Assembly: GCA_964035545.1 (NCBI GenBank)
Contig: OZ037767.1
Location: 25,653,628 to 25,717,627 of the forward strand
Reading direction: 5' to 3'
DNA length: 64,000 bases
From: Bugula neritina
Lineage: Eukaryota > Bryozoa > Gymnolaemata > Cheilostomatida > Bugulidae
Below the pieces are notes generated by a model. That model made no database searches. It saw only the letters and a list, made by a program, of their open reading frames with translations, and was not told where the DNA came from. How positions within the stretch are numbered: position 1 is the stretch's first letter; the number at the start of each line of letters is the position of its first letter. Positions 1 to 13,097 of the stretch are shown one piece after another. The position numbers were made by a program, and so were the translations under genes.

Positions 1-823
1 AATAAATTGTACAAGATAGCATCTCTTTAGGTCTGCATCTAGCAGAACGCGTCAATAATTGCATCTATCTATTCGGACTAGGATTACTACATCAATGAAT
101 TATATTCTGACATCTGCTCGAGATTTTGATAAATTAGGTTTTAGAAATAGCATAGTATAGAAATAGGAAATCAAATGTAACTCAATTTATGTTCTAAAAT
201 GAGTGTGTTACAGTTCGAGATGATTTATACATGCAGATTGGTTATGATTAGATAATATTTTCAAGTGAAATATAGAATTTCATAAGCAAAAATTGCAGCA
301 ATCAAATTTATTTTCACTCTAGTCATAAGACACGGATTATAATATTTTGTTGCAGTCATGGCGGGTTTTGCAATGTTGACTAGCACCATTCAGTTGTTAT
401 GTTGGGCGGAATAAAGTATATTCCAAAGGGTTTCAATTATTTCACTAGGGTATTGAAAATATTTTGTATATGGGAAAAGTGAATTGATATTTAGCAAAGT
501 TGCTATGAGACTACGAAAAATCAAGTCAATGAATCACATGGAAAAAGTGCCCATAGTTGGGGAGACCAGAAATATTGGTTTACTCAACTTGGCAATTGAT
601 ATAATGGTGCAATGAATTATCATAGACATATACATATAATAGAATATATATTTGTTTCTTTTGAATTTAAATTGCTGTAATTAAGTATAACATCATAAAA
701 ACATGACCGCAAAACTTAAGGAAATAACAGTATAACTAAACATAAAGAATAAAAGAGTAATTCTTATGCTGCCATATTTAATTTTAATATGAATAGAATT
801 GCAGCAATAAATTAGCTCCACCC
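1..823. other. 3' flank of nicastrin, no gene seen
   Basis: This AT-rich stretch lies downstream of the nicastrin stop codon, which is on the minus strand. It should hold the 3'UTR. Minus-strand poly(A) signals could be the ATTAAA variant read at 776-781 or the AATAAA read at 307-312; I cannot tell which is used. I see no other coding sequence here. Confidence 0.5.
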
Positions 824-3800
824 TCAACTTCCTGTAGTTAATGTCTCAGGTGTACTGTGGGAAGGAAATAAGATAGCGGCTCTACGTTGAACAAGAACTG
901 CGACAATGGCTGCAACTATAAATAAAGTTATTCCGGCTACCATACTAGCTAATTCCACTTCTTGACTTGGCTTCAGGAAAATCCTAACGTGGAATGCATC
1001 AACATTTGGCCACACACTTTCAGTCCAAGTCGGGTATAAACCAGAAGAGAAATTGTAGCCTTCTATTTCAAATGCTGGCGAGGAAGCTGCGTGGTACTGA
1101 GCAGTACTTTTGATGCACATATTTTGTCGTGTACCGTTGGCAAAAGAGCGGCCATTGATCCAGAATGTTGAGGTCGGACTGCTGGAGTCGTCCACACAGT
1201 CCTTTTCTGACAAATCAGTCTCGTCTCCAGTAAAGTAGGCGAGCATCTGCAGCATGAGTTTCTGAATGTGTTGGGTGCTAACACCGGCAGAAAACACTGA
1301 AACATAGAATGGAAATGGCGTGGTGGTTCCGTTAACAACGCTCACGTCTTTAGGTGCCAACACCGTATGAAAGAGATCGCAATCCGGACTTATTAGCAGA
1401 CAGTATAACACATGATGTACGGTATCACTGTCGGCTTTATAAGATGAATCGGCCGAAGAGTTAGTTGTATACATGACTACAGCGTCGGATATAGCAGTGG
1501 ACACATTTGCCAACACCTTAGCTATTTCTGACGTTTCGTTGTACTGAACGGCTGAGCGATTCGGAAAGACTCCTTGAATTTCGGGGGTGTCAAGGTAACT
1601 ATTGTAGTATTCGGTCTTGAACTTAGCGTTGTAGTCTGCAAGTACTATGACAGGTACTCCAGTAGATTCTAGTCCACGAATGAACATTTGAGAAGAGCTC
1701 GGTGGCAGAGGCTGGTCAGCTGATGCTGCTCCAAAAACTATGTTGAGGTAAGCCGATGCCGCCTCTAGTTTTGTGATGAAATCAGGTATACTTTGAAAAG
1801 AGCTCTTTGTATTAGGATCCGTGTGATAGAAGATTTTGTTATGTAAACCGCTTCGAAGTTGAACAAACTGTGAAAGTTCAACAATTAAATGGACATCAGC
1901 CAAACTCATTCTCGCAGAATTGGAGGTTTTGTTTGGAAAGAAATCACGCTGCATGTCATAAACAAGTTTTTGGGAGCCGATATAATCAAATGACTCACCA
2001 GTGAGAGCTAGAAACAGGACGTTGTATCCGGCGGAAAGAATCTCGTCTCGGCGATGTCTCAAAGTTTCTGCTACAGACAAGAGTATGGCCATGCTTGCGG
2101 CCGGGCTGCTGGCACCAGGCTGCATCATTTCAAACAAGGAGGACGAGTCTGTTCGGGATATGATGACAATCGTCTTATTACGAGGAGTGTCTTCTGGCGT
2201 CTCCTTTAAAAATGCTAATGAACTATAACCTCCCAACTCCTGACAATACTGGCTGGGTGAGAAGTTACGTATCAGGTTATTCCTCCGTAAACAAATCTCG
2301 CTGTTGCCAGCAGCATGCATGAAAGCCTTAAGTTCCGCAGCGCAGAGCGGGAGGCTGGGCTCTGAAGCATTGTCACCACCCGAGGGCACATTGTGAGCGA
2401 GGTAGCAGTCCATGACCTTGTCAACTTCCTGTTGTGACTTCAACAGCATAACCGGCATTTTTAAATCTTCAAAGAGAATTCCATTTCCATCCAAGTTGAA
2501 CTGATGCTTTTCACATGAGTATTTGGGGTCATCCTTGTACATACTAGATTCAGCGTTTGGACACTTGAGTTCAGGAGAGAAACCATTGGGAGGATAACTC
2601 TGGACATCTAATAGATCAGCTTGAGCCACCATAATGCCGTTGACTTTGCCACTTTTAACTAGTCTTTTGATAGTCGAACCAACGAAGAAGGTGGAGGGTA
2701 TGAGTGGAATATACGGATCGTGTAATCCTACAATAATACATTCACATAAATTCATTTTATTACGAAATATCCAAATTTACATAATACATTATAAACTCTT
2801 ATTGCTAATGTCAATGGAACGAAGAAATAGCCTGGCAAAAACTGTGTTTGGTGGTTATTTGTCATATAAAAAGAGAATAGAAATATTGTCAACCAGTTAC
2901 CATAACAACCGGGAACCACCTGTGACCTCCAAACAGCCCAGATCACTCGGTTTATGCCAAGTCGGCGGTAAACTATGCGAGCTGCATGCCTGCACCATCT
3001 TGCAAGTCTGCAGCAGTGCAGCACATTGCACCTTTAGTTGAACTCACTCTCTCACTCACTCTCAGTAACGACATCAATGTGAAATTATCACTTTATCAGA
3101 GTAAACAAACCGTTTCACTATATTAATGCTTAACTCAGCAACTTGAGCAGTATTTGTATAAAAGGGTGTAGTTTCTGTGAACGATAAGGGGAAAGAAATG
3201 GGCGGAGTGAAGTCTAACCACTACTAGCAGGCGTGTAGAGTGTATAGATGAACATGGTATACATAATATATCTAAGAGAGATTACAAGATGAGTCTCCAA
3301 TACTATCACATGATGAGTACAAAGTCCAACAAGACAAGAGTGAGTATGATTGTGCGAGTATGAAAGACAGAACATTCAAACTGGTTGCAGACAGTTGCTC
3401 AAGTAGACTAATCTAATCACTCTCGTAGATTAGACCCTCAGAAGATACTCAGCCTGAGATAACAAGTATGATTCGTCTTTCAATCTACTGATAAACAAGT
3501 CCTCCACCACCAAACTGTCGAGTAATCGCTTATTCTACAGATAAAAGTTTTTCTCAACAATGCCTTCTCTTCAGATGTAGTTGACTGCTTCAACTATTCT
3601 CTTTGACTCACCAAATCAATCGACTGCCAAATATCATGTTGCAAAACTACACACGGAGCCAAAATTCAAGTTTTTTTAAAATATGTTTCATGTGAAGTAG
3701 CCACTGCAGTGGAAAAATCACCCAGAACAACAGACTGGGTAGGAAAAACACCACCTGCAAGCTCCTAGGTACTTTATGAATAAGTTTGGACCTCCAATCC

Positions 3801-5517
3801 ACAAATCTTTCTTCTCATTTACCAACTGTATCACATTACTGTACAGGAAGGGTTGATTGTCACTTTGAAGTTTTACAGGCATATTATAATAAGTTCAAGA
3901 ATACAATGAAATCCACAATGATAATAACAGAACTGTTGAGTTTCAATTTAGCTGTTGGTCAACTGGTGAAAATCTGCAGTTTACAAACAAAAAAGAAAAA
4001 AGTGTCTTTGGATTTTCTAAGAACATGGACTACAGAGTCTGGCCAGGTAGAGTGAAAAACAATAAGCGGCAGAAATACAGGAAGAACCAACATCAGCTGT
4101 CAGTCATCGAAATTAAGTGACAATTGAGAATTTTTTTTTATAATTTTATACCAAATAGTCGTAAAATTGTCTTTTGACAGCTGAAATATTTCAAGTTTGG
4201 CAGAATAAAAATGTATGGAAAATCCCGCTGTCACTATAGGAATGTGAAGCTGCAATATTAATTGATGGAATTAGCAAGCCAGGGATGGTTGAAACCAACT
4301 AACCTGAATTGATTAGCCAATCAAGGCTCTCTGTAGAGTTGACATAATGTATAACCCCTACATTTCCATTCATGCCCGTGGTGCATCCTATCTCGTGGGT
4401 TCCATTGAACCGGCGGTAGCAGCTGACAATAGTTTTTATATCCTCATATATCTAAAAAAAGATTCTCATACCAGAAACTGCTTTAGAGTTTGAAGTGGTC
4501 AGAACTTTAGGTCATTACTTTCTTGTAGAAAATAAAATATATGTATTTACTATTTCAACCACCAAACCATGACTAAAATAACGTTGTTTAGCTTTGTATT
4601 ACATAAAAATGATGAATTGAAAAATTCACAAAATACCTAAAGTGAAAATGCATGTTTAATGTAGCTTTTAACATCATAAAAATTTAGTAGCTCAATTGTA
4701 AATAATCGGAAAAAGAAGATTACGAATCAATTCACTTGCATAACGTATAGAGCATGCTCATCGAGGCATGTGACACGATATGAACATGATTCTGTGAGAA
4801 TTTAATCAACTAGAGTTTATCTGGATTGCCTGCTGAAATCAACAGTAAATATGCTATGAATCAGGTATACAGAGCTATAAATATGCTGAATAATTGTACA
4901 GCTTGATAGATGAATCTATAATACTACTGCGATGACATATAAAAATAAAAAACAAATACATAATTCATGAGAAATGGTTGCAGACTACAAGGAAACCGTT
5001 GACTATACCAAATCATTTACCAATTATTGATATATGAGATCCACCCATTCTGGAGCCTAATGTGAACAATACCTCAAAACTCTACCTGACACCTGAGAAT
5101 AGTCTGACTGAAGTTTGAGTATTTCAAGATAGGGAGCAGCCGTGGTCTAGGGGGTTAGAGCACTTGCCTAGTAAACACAAAGTCATGGGTTCAAACCCCA
5201 ACAAAGGCCATTGGTGACGTTAGGAAGAGCATCCAGTCATAATTGCTCCTGTGCCTCATCTGAATAAGTCCTTTACTCAATTTAACAAAAACCCCTTCCA
5301 TCAGGGGTTCTCACAGGGATAGTGACTATAAACTTGTGTGAGTTTCAAGATAGACTGTTACCACTGTGTGTTGCATTGGGCCCATAAGACAACTACGTTC
5401 TGCTCTTACCAGCTTGTACGTAGCTTCCTGAGACCTATCAATGGCTGCCCGAGTCGCTCCGACTAAACATAGCAGGTAGAGACAACTCCCAAACCAAATA
5501 CCACTCACGATAGCCAT
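824..5517 (-). CDS. NCSTN: Nicastrin, gamma-secretase subunit
   Basis: Type I membrane glycoprotein subunit of gamma-secretase, which helps select substrates for presenilin cleavage. The exons on the minus strand are 5517-5410, 4451-4304 and 2727-824, joined in phases 0 and 1, giving 719 aa (human about 709). Exon 1 starts MAIVSGIWFGSCLYLL and is a signal peptide. Exon 2 carries the conserved CYRRFNGTHEIGC segment near the N-terminus. Exon 3 carries GESFDYIGS (residues 329-337), including the glutamate and tyrosine conserved in nicastrins, then a single membrane helix near residues 676-700 and a short tail. Many NxS/T sites fit a glycosylated ectodomain. Two splice acceptors (exon starts at 5541 and 5593) lie just upstream of the ATG. 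From the outer one, an ATG reading frame overlaps the true start out of frame. The 1.9-kb last exon is unusual. Family identity is certain; the exon 1 assignment rests on phase, the signal peptide and alignment by eye. Confidence 0.95.
5133..5342 (+). mobile_element. tRNA-derived SINE in nicastrin intron 1
   Basis: A 210-bp insert bounded by an 11-bp target site duplication TTTCAAGATAG (5122-5132 and 5343-5353). The head has Pol III promoter boxes: A box TGGTCTAGGGG at 5143-5153 and B box GGTTCAAACC at 5188-5197. These are followed by a core-like block AGGAAGAGCATCCAG at 5222-5236 that resembles the central domain shared by several invertebrate SINE families. It lies antisense to nicastrin, inside the intron between exons 1 and 2. 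The intact duplication suggests a fairly recent insertion. The family name is not determined. Confidence 0.85.
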
Positions 5518-5593
5518 ACACACAGCAGACGATTTTTCCCACTGCAGAATAGGTTGGATTCTAATAGCCTCCCAGACTCTGGTGACATGAAGC

Positions 5594-8281
5594 CTGTAGA
5601 AAAGAAGGCTATAATGTAGTTCATGTAGACGTGCACTTTGCACAGTGCTGGTGCAGCAAAGCACATGTGAGTACAGATGCCCTTGTGTCCAATAACAAGA
5701 GGTACCTTTATGCAATAGAACACTATCCTGCTATTCAATAAAGCAAGCAATGACAGCAGACCATGATAAATGAAGGTTTAGATATTTGAACTAGGTGTGA
5801 CATAACACTCTGGATATTGAATAATGTAAAGGAGAAACGTGTATTATGAATAATATATGCATACATAAAATGTAGGTGGATTTCGAAGCTACAAAATTTA
5901 TGCATTTATAAGTTGCAGCGTGAACTCTACACACACTGCAAATAGGAGTGTCACCGTCATTCATTCAACTGGATGACAAGTTGGTAGGTGTTGCCAACAC
6001 CCGACAGATTGTGAAATATGTGGCACACAGCGAGCTCTTACATAATAATTATACTAACATTTCTAACAGTTTAATTACGGAGCATTGGTCATCTAATTGG
6101 GAGTTTACTAACGAGTTGGTAACGCTACACGAGTTGGTAACACTACACGAGTTGGTAACACTTGGGTGTAAAAGTCTTCAGATGTCAACAAGTTGTAAAA
6201 AATTGATGAAAGCTTTTGTTCAAATCGTCATTTACTTATATAGATAGCTGGAGTGTTATCATCCGAGAATGCTCATCACAAAATCAACAAAAAAGCCTCA
6301 ATGTTGGATATTGAACTGCATTGGGAATAGATAACTCCAAAATATGTGTACACAAGCAAATATTTTCTGCATTGAGGTAGAAACAGATACAAATTTGACA
6401 CTTATACAAATAAACATTAGGCTATTTATATTTTAGCCAGACTGGTTATGATTCACCTATTATTACTGTAGTTATTAATATTTACAGTATGTGTGTATTA
6501 TTTTTAGAACAGTGTATATACACTCAATATAATATTTATTATTGATAACCTTTATAATAATAATACTTACAATGTAGAAAAATGTAGATAAGCTGTGCAA
6601 TTACAGGTCACACATACTATATAGATATCGATAGAGAAGTAACCAGAACTGTACTAGAAAGTAGAGTGAATTCTAAACTGAATTCATCAGATGACTCATT
6701 AGGTAGTATGCTGCCTAATTCTACAATAAAAAATCAGGAATTGTATTAAATAGTATGTCAAGAAAAGAATAAGAAAATATGACCATTACGTGAATTAAAA
6801 ACACCAGATTGCAAAAATTTAATAAAAGAAAGAAAGATGATCAACTGTTTCACATGACAAGAAATTAAGATAAACTTTATTGCTCTTAGCGTAATTGACA
6901 TGCTGAGCTAGACGCTAGTGTTAAACTTCGATTAAATTGGGAAGACAACTCAAGGTGAGAAATTCTTTGTACTTTGACAGGTTAAGTAAGCACTGAGAAT
7001 TGTGTATGAAATCTAATAGTATTGAAAAACTATAAACTTTAACTAGCAATATTGATATAAAACATTATGCGAAACCTTTAAACCATAGCTTTTTAGGATT
7101 TGTGACTATGGAGAGAAAATATGCCAACTTGAAGTGAAAAATATTAAGTTTGAGACTGTATTAATATTACATGTAGCCCCTAGCTCAGGCCACAATGTAT
7201 TAATATTAAGTTATTAATGCTATAGAATTATAGAGCATCATTGCAATAACTTGAACTGGTCAATAAAAAAAGAATTATTTGGACTCCTTTTTAACATGCA
7301 TTGGTGTGTTTCAATTTTAAGTTTTTACACAGATTTGTACAAAAGTTTATAAGTTTTCCCCTGAGCACACACAATTGAAAAACAATTTTTCAGTCGTAAT
7401 CAACAGCTAGTGGGAAGCAGTCCTCACAATAACATAGATGCTGGCCTTGAAAAAAAAATTGGAATAATAGCAAATACAAATAACAATTATTGCCATAGTA
7501 ATGAAGATAACATGATCTAGTAGGGTTTAAACCTTTACAGCATTTATTTGTTTATCGAAAAGGGGCAAGTTGCTAAGATAGAGGGAATATTTAGCCTGTT
7601 TTTCTTAGGGCGGACCTGGTTGTGCAATGATTAGGGCTCATTCTATACTGCTAAACTAAACTAAAATTTAAACACTGCTATAAGCCTTTTATGTTTCATT
7701 TTATAACGCATAGTACTGCTCAAATGAGTAGTAGTGACAAGGCAACTTTGGATATCATTATTTCACCTATGCTATAAAACTAGCGTTTTCAATACAACAT
7801 GCATACTTTACAAAGCCATGTTTGTTTGAGATAAAACAGTCACACTATGAACACACCAACTCAAGAGTTGCATTTTAAACTGTAACATGTTAGCAACACA
7901 TCACAAATGTCAAAACAAAAAGTTTAATGTGAATATACAACAAATGAACCTAAAATAAAAAAAAAACTAAGCAATTTTCGAAAAGCAATACTAGTAATCA
8001 AGCAAAAAAACGTGTTTGGATAAAAGTTTTCATGTTTCTTACAAACTGAAACCGCATGAAAATTTTATAATAAAATTAGAAACAACTATTAAGACAAAAA
8101 GTTTTAGTTCCTTTAGTTATAAAAACCTAGAGTGGAAAAAGTAGGTTTTATTATTAAACTGTTATTTTCATAAACCTTAACTAGGAAAATTTCAAGTGTA
8201 GCTTGGTTAAAACAAAACACATTTAGTTGTTTATTCCAACAATTATAATTATTGAAAATGTTTTTATGATTTTCGGTAAAG
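5594..8281. other. Intergenic, upstream of nicastrin
   Basis: AT-rich sequence between the nicastrin 5' end and the minisatellite at 8.28 kb. It should hold the nicastrin promoter and any outron or 5'UTR intron, but no TATA box or other promoter element stands out. Apart from the short triplication at 6111-6164 I see no structure, and the open frames here look like chance. Confidence 0.4.
6111..6164. repeat. 18-bp tandem triplication
   Basis: Three near-identical 18-bp units, ACGAGTTGGTAACACTAC, at 6111-6128, 6129-6146 and 6147-6164, with one to three mismatches. They give a repeated ELVTLH in a 99-codon open frame that otherwise shows no sign of being a gene. Confidence 0.85.
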
Positions 8282-8401
8282 ATGGCACAGGTAAAAATGG
8301 CACAGGTAAAAATGGCACAGGTAAAAATGGCACAGATAAAAATGGCACAGGTAAAAATGGCATAACTAAAAATGGCACAGGCAATCATGGCACAAATAAA
8401 A
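8282..8401. repeat. 15-bp minisatellite, 8 units
   Basis: Eight head-to-tail 15-bp units with consensus ATGGCACAGGTAAAA (8282-8401), the last three diverged. The unit is a multiple of three, so both strands stay open and mimic short coding regions. Three inverted copies lie at 8477-8546, so a transcript could fold into a hairpin. Confidence 0.9.
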
Positions 8402-8476
8402 AATTACGCAAAATTGGCACACTGATGTTAAATTTACCCAAACCCAACCTCAAACACCAACCTCAATATTGAAAAT

Positions 8477-8546
8477 GTGCCATTTTTACCTACTTTTCCA
8501 TTTGTGCCATTATTACCTGTACCAGTTTCACTATGCCATTTTTACC
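8477..8546. repeat. Inverted copies of the 15-bp minisatellite
   Basis: Three units of the reverse complement of the 8282-8401 repeat: TGTGCCATTTTTACC at 8477-8491, a variant at 8503-8517 and another at 8532-8546. They are separated by short spacers and lie about 75 bp from the end of the direct array. Confidence 0.8.
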
Positions 8547-9459
8547 AGGCAGCTGTTTTATACTCACTTTCAAAAATAATTGGAGATTGACAAATGACAC
8601 TTGCTTAATTGATTAGCATTGACAACCGTAAAGGTATCTACCATGAGATTAGAAAAAATATAATAAATATGTCAAATTATAACCATTGTACACTTATTAA
8701 CTCATAGTGATAGTAATCGGCAGCTTTTAAACATAATACTACAATGTTTATAGTTATGCTTATACTAGAACTAATACTCACAGCCATACGATTAGCATAA
8801 TTATCTCTATATGTGGGCGCATGGTATAGTGAGCATGGCCACAAAACAAGTCCTAAATTTTATAAGTTCCATTATGATTATAAGTAGGATAATTATGATG
8901 ATCATTATGGCTATTTGGCTCAGCTTCAACAACATTTATACTTTTAATAAGTATAACTATAACTTATAGACTTCATAGTATAAGTAGTAAATAAATAAGT
9001 AATAGTAGACATATTTCTTATTCATAGCCTTACCAATATTGATATTCATAACAACAATGATAATATTTATCAGTACCAGATGAGTCTCACAATAATTAGT
9101 AATAGTCATATTGATACACTAATACTAATGGTAACACTAATAGTAATAGTATTATATTTAGTGTAGCAGCATTTTGTTTTTAGATAATTATAAACAATTA
9201 ATAAATAGATATACACTAATAATATTATTAACAACATAAATTGAAATGTGAATATCAAATAATTTATAATTACTATTTATTATGTTAGTGTTATTGTTAT
9301 CAATATGACTATTGAAAATAACATCGTAATGATTATCATAATGGGAATCCATATAAATATGAATATTAAAATAATCAAATTTATAATTATAATCAATATG
9401 ACAATATCCTAATCTAAATATGTAATCACAATCAGTATCATAATGATTATCATTAAGTG
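8547..9459. other. Low-complexity AT-rich intergenic
   Basis: Dominated by degenerate short motifs such as TAATAGTAATAC and ATAATTATCATTATG. No gene or element was recognised. Confidence 0.5.
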
Positions 9460-10292
9460 ATTACCTCAGTTGAGGTAGGACTTCGGCAGCAACTGGAGAG
9501 TCTATAGGGAAGCCTCTAGTTACAACTTACATTAGACCAGGGTTAGCGCTTGTTACAGCATTTGCCGTTTTGTAATTAGTTATTAGTTATTCACGAATTG
9601 TTCATGGCAGAAAACTAGTGTAGAATGTTTTTCCTAGATGATATAGAGACAAGCTCTCCTCTGGCAGCCGCTCGAGTGGTTACAGTTACAAGCTCCCTGT
9701 CTTCAATAATCTCATCATAGGCTCTGGATAAAGATCGGTGTTGATCCTCAGTAAATACAGTCGATGATTTTTTCGTCTGTCTCCCAGCGACCGGAGTCCT
9801 AACTCACCCCTCGCCTCAGATACACTGTCAGCGCGTCCCTTCATATTACTTATGAACAGTATGGCGCTGTTTTAGACCAGCTCTATATCATGCACCTTAC
9901 TTCTAGCCGCAGGATCCCAAACCACATCTGCATAATTGAGTATGGGCCTACATAGACTTGTATAAGCCAATAGCTTAGCATCTTTAGGAGCATCACACAT
10001 CACGTGCTTGAAACCGCCAAGAATTTTTCGGGACTTGGTACACTTATTATTTATATGCTGATCAAATTTTAGATCTGACTGGATGATTACCCCAAGGTAT
10101 TTAGTGCTTTCTGCCCACGCAAGGTATGTGGTACCGAGTTTGTAGTGTGATATGGGGGTTACTTTACCAAAATTAATGGCTTGGCATTTCGTTTCATTGA
10201 AGGGCATTTTCCATTTTAAAGACCACTCATATACAGCATTAATGTTAGTTTGGACTAGTTCTGCATCCTTTGTGGTATTCACAGTTTGGTGA
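9460..10292 (-). pseudogene. LINE reverse transcriptase C-terminal fragment, dead
   Basis: Reading the minus strand from about 10290, the peptide has the order typical of the end of a CR1/Jockey-like non-LTR reverse transcriptase. It runs WSLKWKMPFNETKC, then STKYLGVIIQSDLKFDQHI, then LCRPILNYADVVWDP, then HDIELV. A TAA replaces the usual glutamine after DIELV (near 9871). The frame then continues as RADSVSEARGELGLRSL to a stop near 9690, and a further homologous-looking stretch continues in a shifted frame to about 9600. The palm-domain YADD region and the endonuclease are absent, so the copy is 5'-truncated and inactive. Its outer ends are approximate. Confidence 0.8.
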
Positions 10293-11870
10293 GTGATTAA
10301 GCTATTATCATTATGATTATGATAATAATTATACCATTATCATTGTGATTATCATTTAAACTTGAAGTTGATCATTATAATTATAAATGTCAAGTACAAT
10401 ATGCATATGATCATAATTATCATTATGACTATAGAATTAACTATAAATATTTATAATAATAATCATAATGATATATTTAATTTTATAATAATAATCATAA
10501 TCATAATGAATATTAATTTTAAATAATAAAATATGATCAGACGGAGACTCAGAGACAAAATTAACAATATATATTATTTATAAATATAAGTTTATTGAAA
10601 AACTTTCATCAATAGTACATGATAAATCTAACTTAAATCACAAGTTACAAATATTATTAAAAAATTATGATGAGAAAACTGAAACTGACCCACTACAAGA
10701 AAACAAATTAAATCGAAAATTAGTTACGGCTTAACCGGAAGATACTCGAAAATGAGTAGAGTTGTCCTCCTACAACCAACACAACTTTCTAGGGAATCCT
10801 AAAACACTGTTACTAAGTCGAAAATTGGTTGAAGGTTGAAATTTTATTGGCTTGTTTATTCAAATTTTTTCTACAAACAGCTAGTAAGTAGTATAGTTTG
10901 AGTAAAATAAAAAATAAACTATTACATTTAGTTTTACTGTAATAATAATGATAATTATAATTGATGATAAACTTTCTCATTGCTATTGTAATTGTGATAC
11001 TAATGTCTGATAGTGATAATGAAACAACTTAAATTTAATGGTGAATAAATTTAAAATTCAATCTGATGAAATAAAAATTAAATCAACAACACCAATACTC
11101 AATAGTAATATTTATATTTAAGTTATATTTGTTATCAACAATTGAAATTATCAACAAAAAAATTAATGAAGTTATAATTATTTGACTCAAGTATTTAATG
11201 GCATTTACACTGCTCAACAATTTAACAAATACTCAATGAATAATCATTATGTGCGTGTATTTGTGACCTATAAAATAATAGTGTCATTTGAAGTTTACAA
11301 GTGTCAAATTTTATTATTATTAGTCTACTGAATTGCAAGCTACTGCTAGTAAATTTGTTACTGATAAACAATAAAATTACTACCAGAAAAGCTGTTAGTC
11401 GCGCGGCTCCATACCAAATTGAAACCATTACCATGCACCAAATTGGTGTTTATTTAAAACACGTCAACTTTTGAAATGATTTCTTGCTGCACAAATATAC
11501 CTGTAAAACTAATTAATTGCCTAGTACAATGCCAGATGAGGGAATTTTATTGTGAATCAACTAATCAAGTAGTAAACTAGAATAGAATGATCTGTATCAG
11601 ACTCCATCTCTATAGATTGCAGAAGAATAAATGCTAATTTATTATGTTTGATAAAATTTTGCTGCTTGCACTCTCTTGCTTATAATTAATCATCAAGTAT
11701 TATTAATAATATTTTTTGACTATATGTAGTAATGAATTTGTTTTAAGGTTTCCTGTTTTATCATAATCGACTATACTGCTTTATTTATATAACACAACAT
11801 TTTTCTAGCACTTTATTGTATTAATACAGCTTATTTTCAAAATTTACCTGTTTCGACATTTGCTTTACAG
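10293..11870. other. AT-rich intergenic before SDHAF3
   Basis: Simple ATAAT/ATTATC-rich DNA with no coding support. The last few hundred bases must include the SDHAF3 promoter, but no clear element is visible. A splice acceptor at 11869-11870 (TGCTTTACAG) lies 13 nt before the SDHAF3 start codon. Confidence 0.45.
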
Positions 11871-11883
11871 ACTGTAATACCAG

Positions 11884-12534
11884 ATGTCAACTTTAAATCA
11901 CCAACAAAGAGTCAGATTGTTATATAAATCTATACTAAGACTTCACAGATCTCTACCTAAACCAATGAAGGAACTAGGCGATAGGTAGCTATTATACAAA
12001 TTATTCTTATTGCTGAAGTATATATAAATTTTTCTTGGGGATAAATGTCACTCGAATATTGCTGCTCAGTTAAATGCTATCAAGTTCAACATAATTCAAG
12101 TTTCTTAACCGCTCTAATCATTTGTGCTGGTGATTTTATGTTATTATACATTTTATGAGTAGATCTATAGCAAAGTAATACTTTTTCAGTTCTTACTTTA
12201 AAATCGTGCACTCCAGACCAGTCTATAAGTAATTAGCATACTGGGTTGAGAAAAAATATTTTGAAAAAAAATAAAACTCCTCAAATGTGTATTGCCATAT
12301 TTTAGTTATGCTAAAGAAGAGTTTAGGAGACACAAGAAAGCAAATGAAGCTCACACGGCATTGTTTATGAAAGAATGGACCAAATACTATGTAACACTAT
12401 CAAACCAAGTAGGCAAAAGCACTAGCAGCAACTTTTTAGGACAGAAGATGACAACCGAAACTTTAGATAACTTTACAGATGATCAATTAGTTCAACTGCA
12501 TGAACTGTATACAGAGCTAAAAGACGAATCTTGA
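11884..12534 (+). CDS. SDHAF3: Succinate dehydrogenase assembly factor 3
   Basis: Small mitochondrial matrix LYR-type protein (ACN9) that helps mature the iron-sulfur subunit of complex II. Exons are 11884-11984 and 12306-12534, split inside the codon GAT AG|T, giving 109 aa (human 125). The first exon, starting MSTLNHQQRVRLLYK, carries the LYR-like motif and RLHRSLPKPMKELGD. The second carries YAKEEFRRHK, the family's most conserved block, then an EW pair and the LDNFTDDQLVQLHEL helix. No obvious cleavable presequence is needed in this family. The 321-bp intron starts GTAGCT and ends TTTTAG. A poly(A) signal AATAAA is at 12725-12730. The gene is tail-to-tail with the CLC gene, 563 bp away. 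Confidence 0.93.
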
Positions 12535-13097
12535 TAGAGCGCCGTCTTTGTGATTTATAACAATAGAAGCTACTTTTTCAAATGAGCTGAATCGACAAGA
12601 CATTTTAGCAAATGTTTTACTGCTTTGGTGCATGGCAAGTGTTAATGTTGACTATTTTTTCTTATTGGCATGAAAGAAAATTATGCAGTTATAAGAAAGA
12701 ATACCAGATATAAGATGAATTGAGAATAAAATGTATTCCTTTGCACTCAAAATATGAGTACACTAATAAATAGTGTAATAACAAATGAGTTGGCAACTAT
12801 GGAAAGTTTTTTGCATACTTCAAACAAGACTTTGGTTTTGAGCTCTCACAGAGCAAAAGGTAAAGAATAATTAAGGAATAAAATTCTAATAAAATATGAA
12901 AACAAATATCAAATATTAACAATGGCAAAAATAAATAAATACTAAAAAAGTCCCCTCCATAGTAGCAGGCTATAGCAATACGCTGTTTGCAAATACCATT
13001 CATAATTGTTAATGTTCTGTGTTCAATTGCTTCAAGAGTAAAAGGTAGTAATTTGGTTTACTAGTCAATGGCTGAAAGCAGCAATATGAACAGCACC
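12535..13097. other. Shared 3' flank of SDHAF3 and the CLC gene
   Basis: Convergent intergenic region. The SDHAF3 poly(A) signal AATAAA is at 12725-12730. No canonical minus-strand AATAAA for the CLC gene was seen here, so its poly(A) site is unclear. No coding sequence recognised. Confidence 0.5.

Noticed and set aside
5133-5210. tRNA gene
   Set aside because: The A and B boxes belong to a SINE head with flanking target duplication, and the tRNA fold is incomplete.
5948-6247. 99-codon plus-strand frame upstream of nicastrin
   Set aside because: It contains an 18-bp triplication, matches no family I recognise and has no splice or conservation support.
8113-8472. Repetitive frames on both strands (GKNGT and CAIFT repeats)
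   Set aside because: They are by-products of a 15-bp minisatellite, whose unit is a multiple of three.
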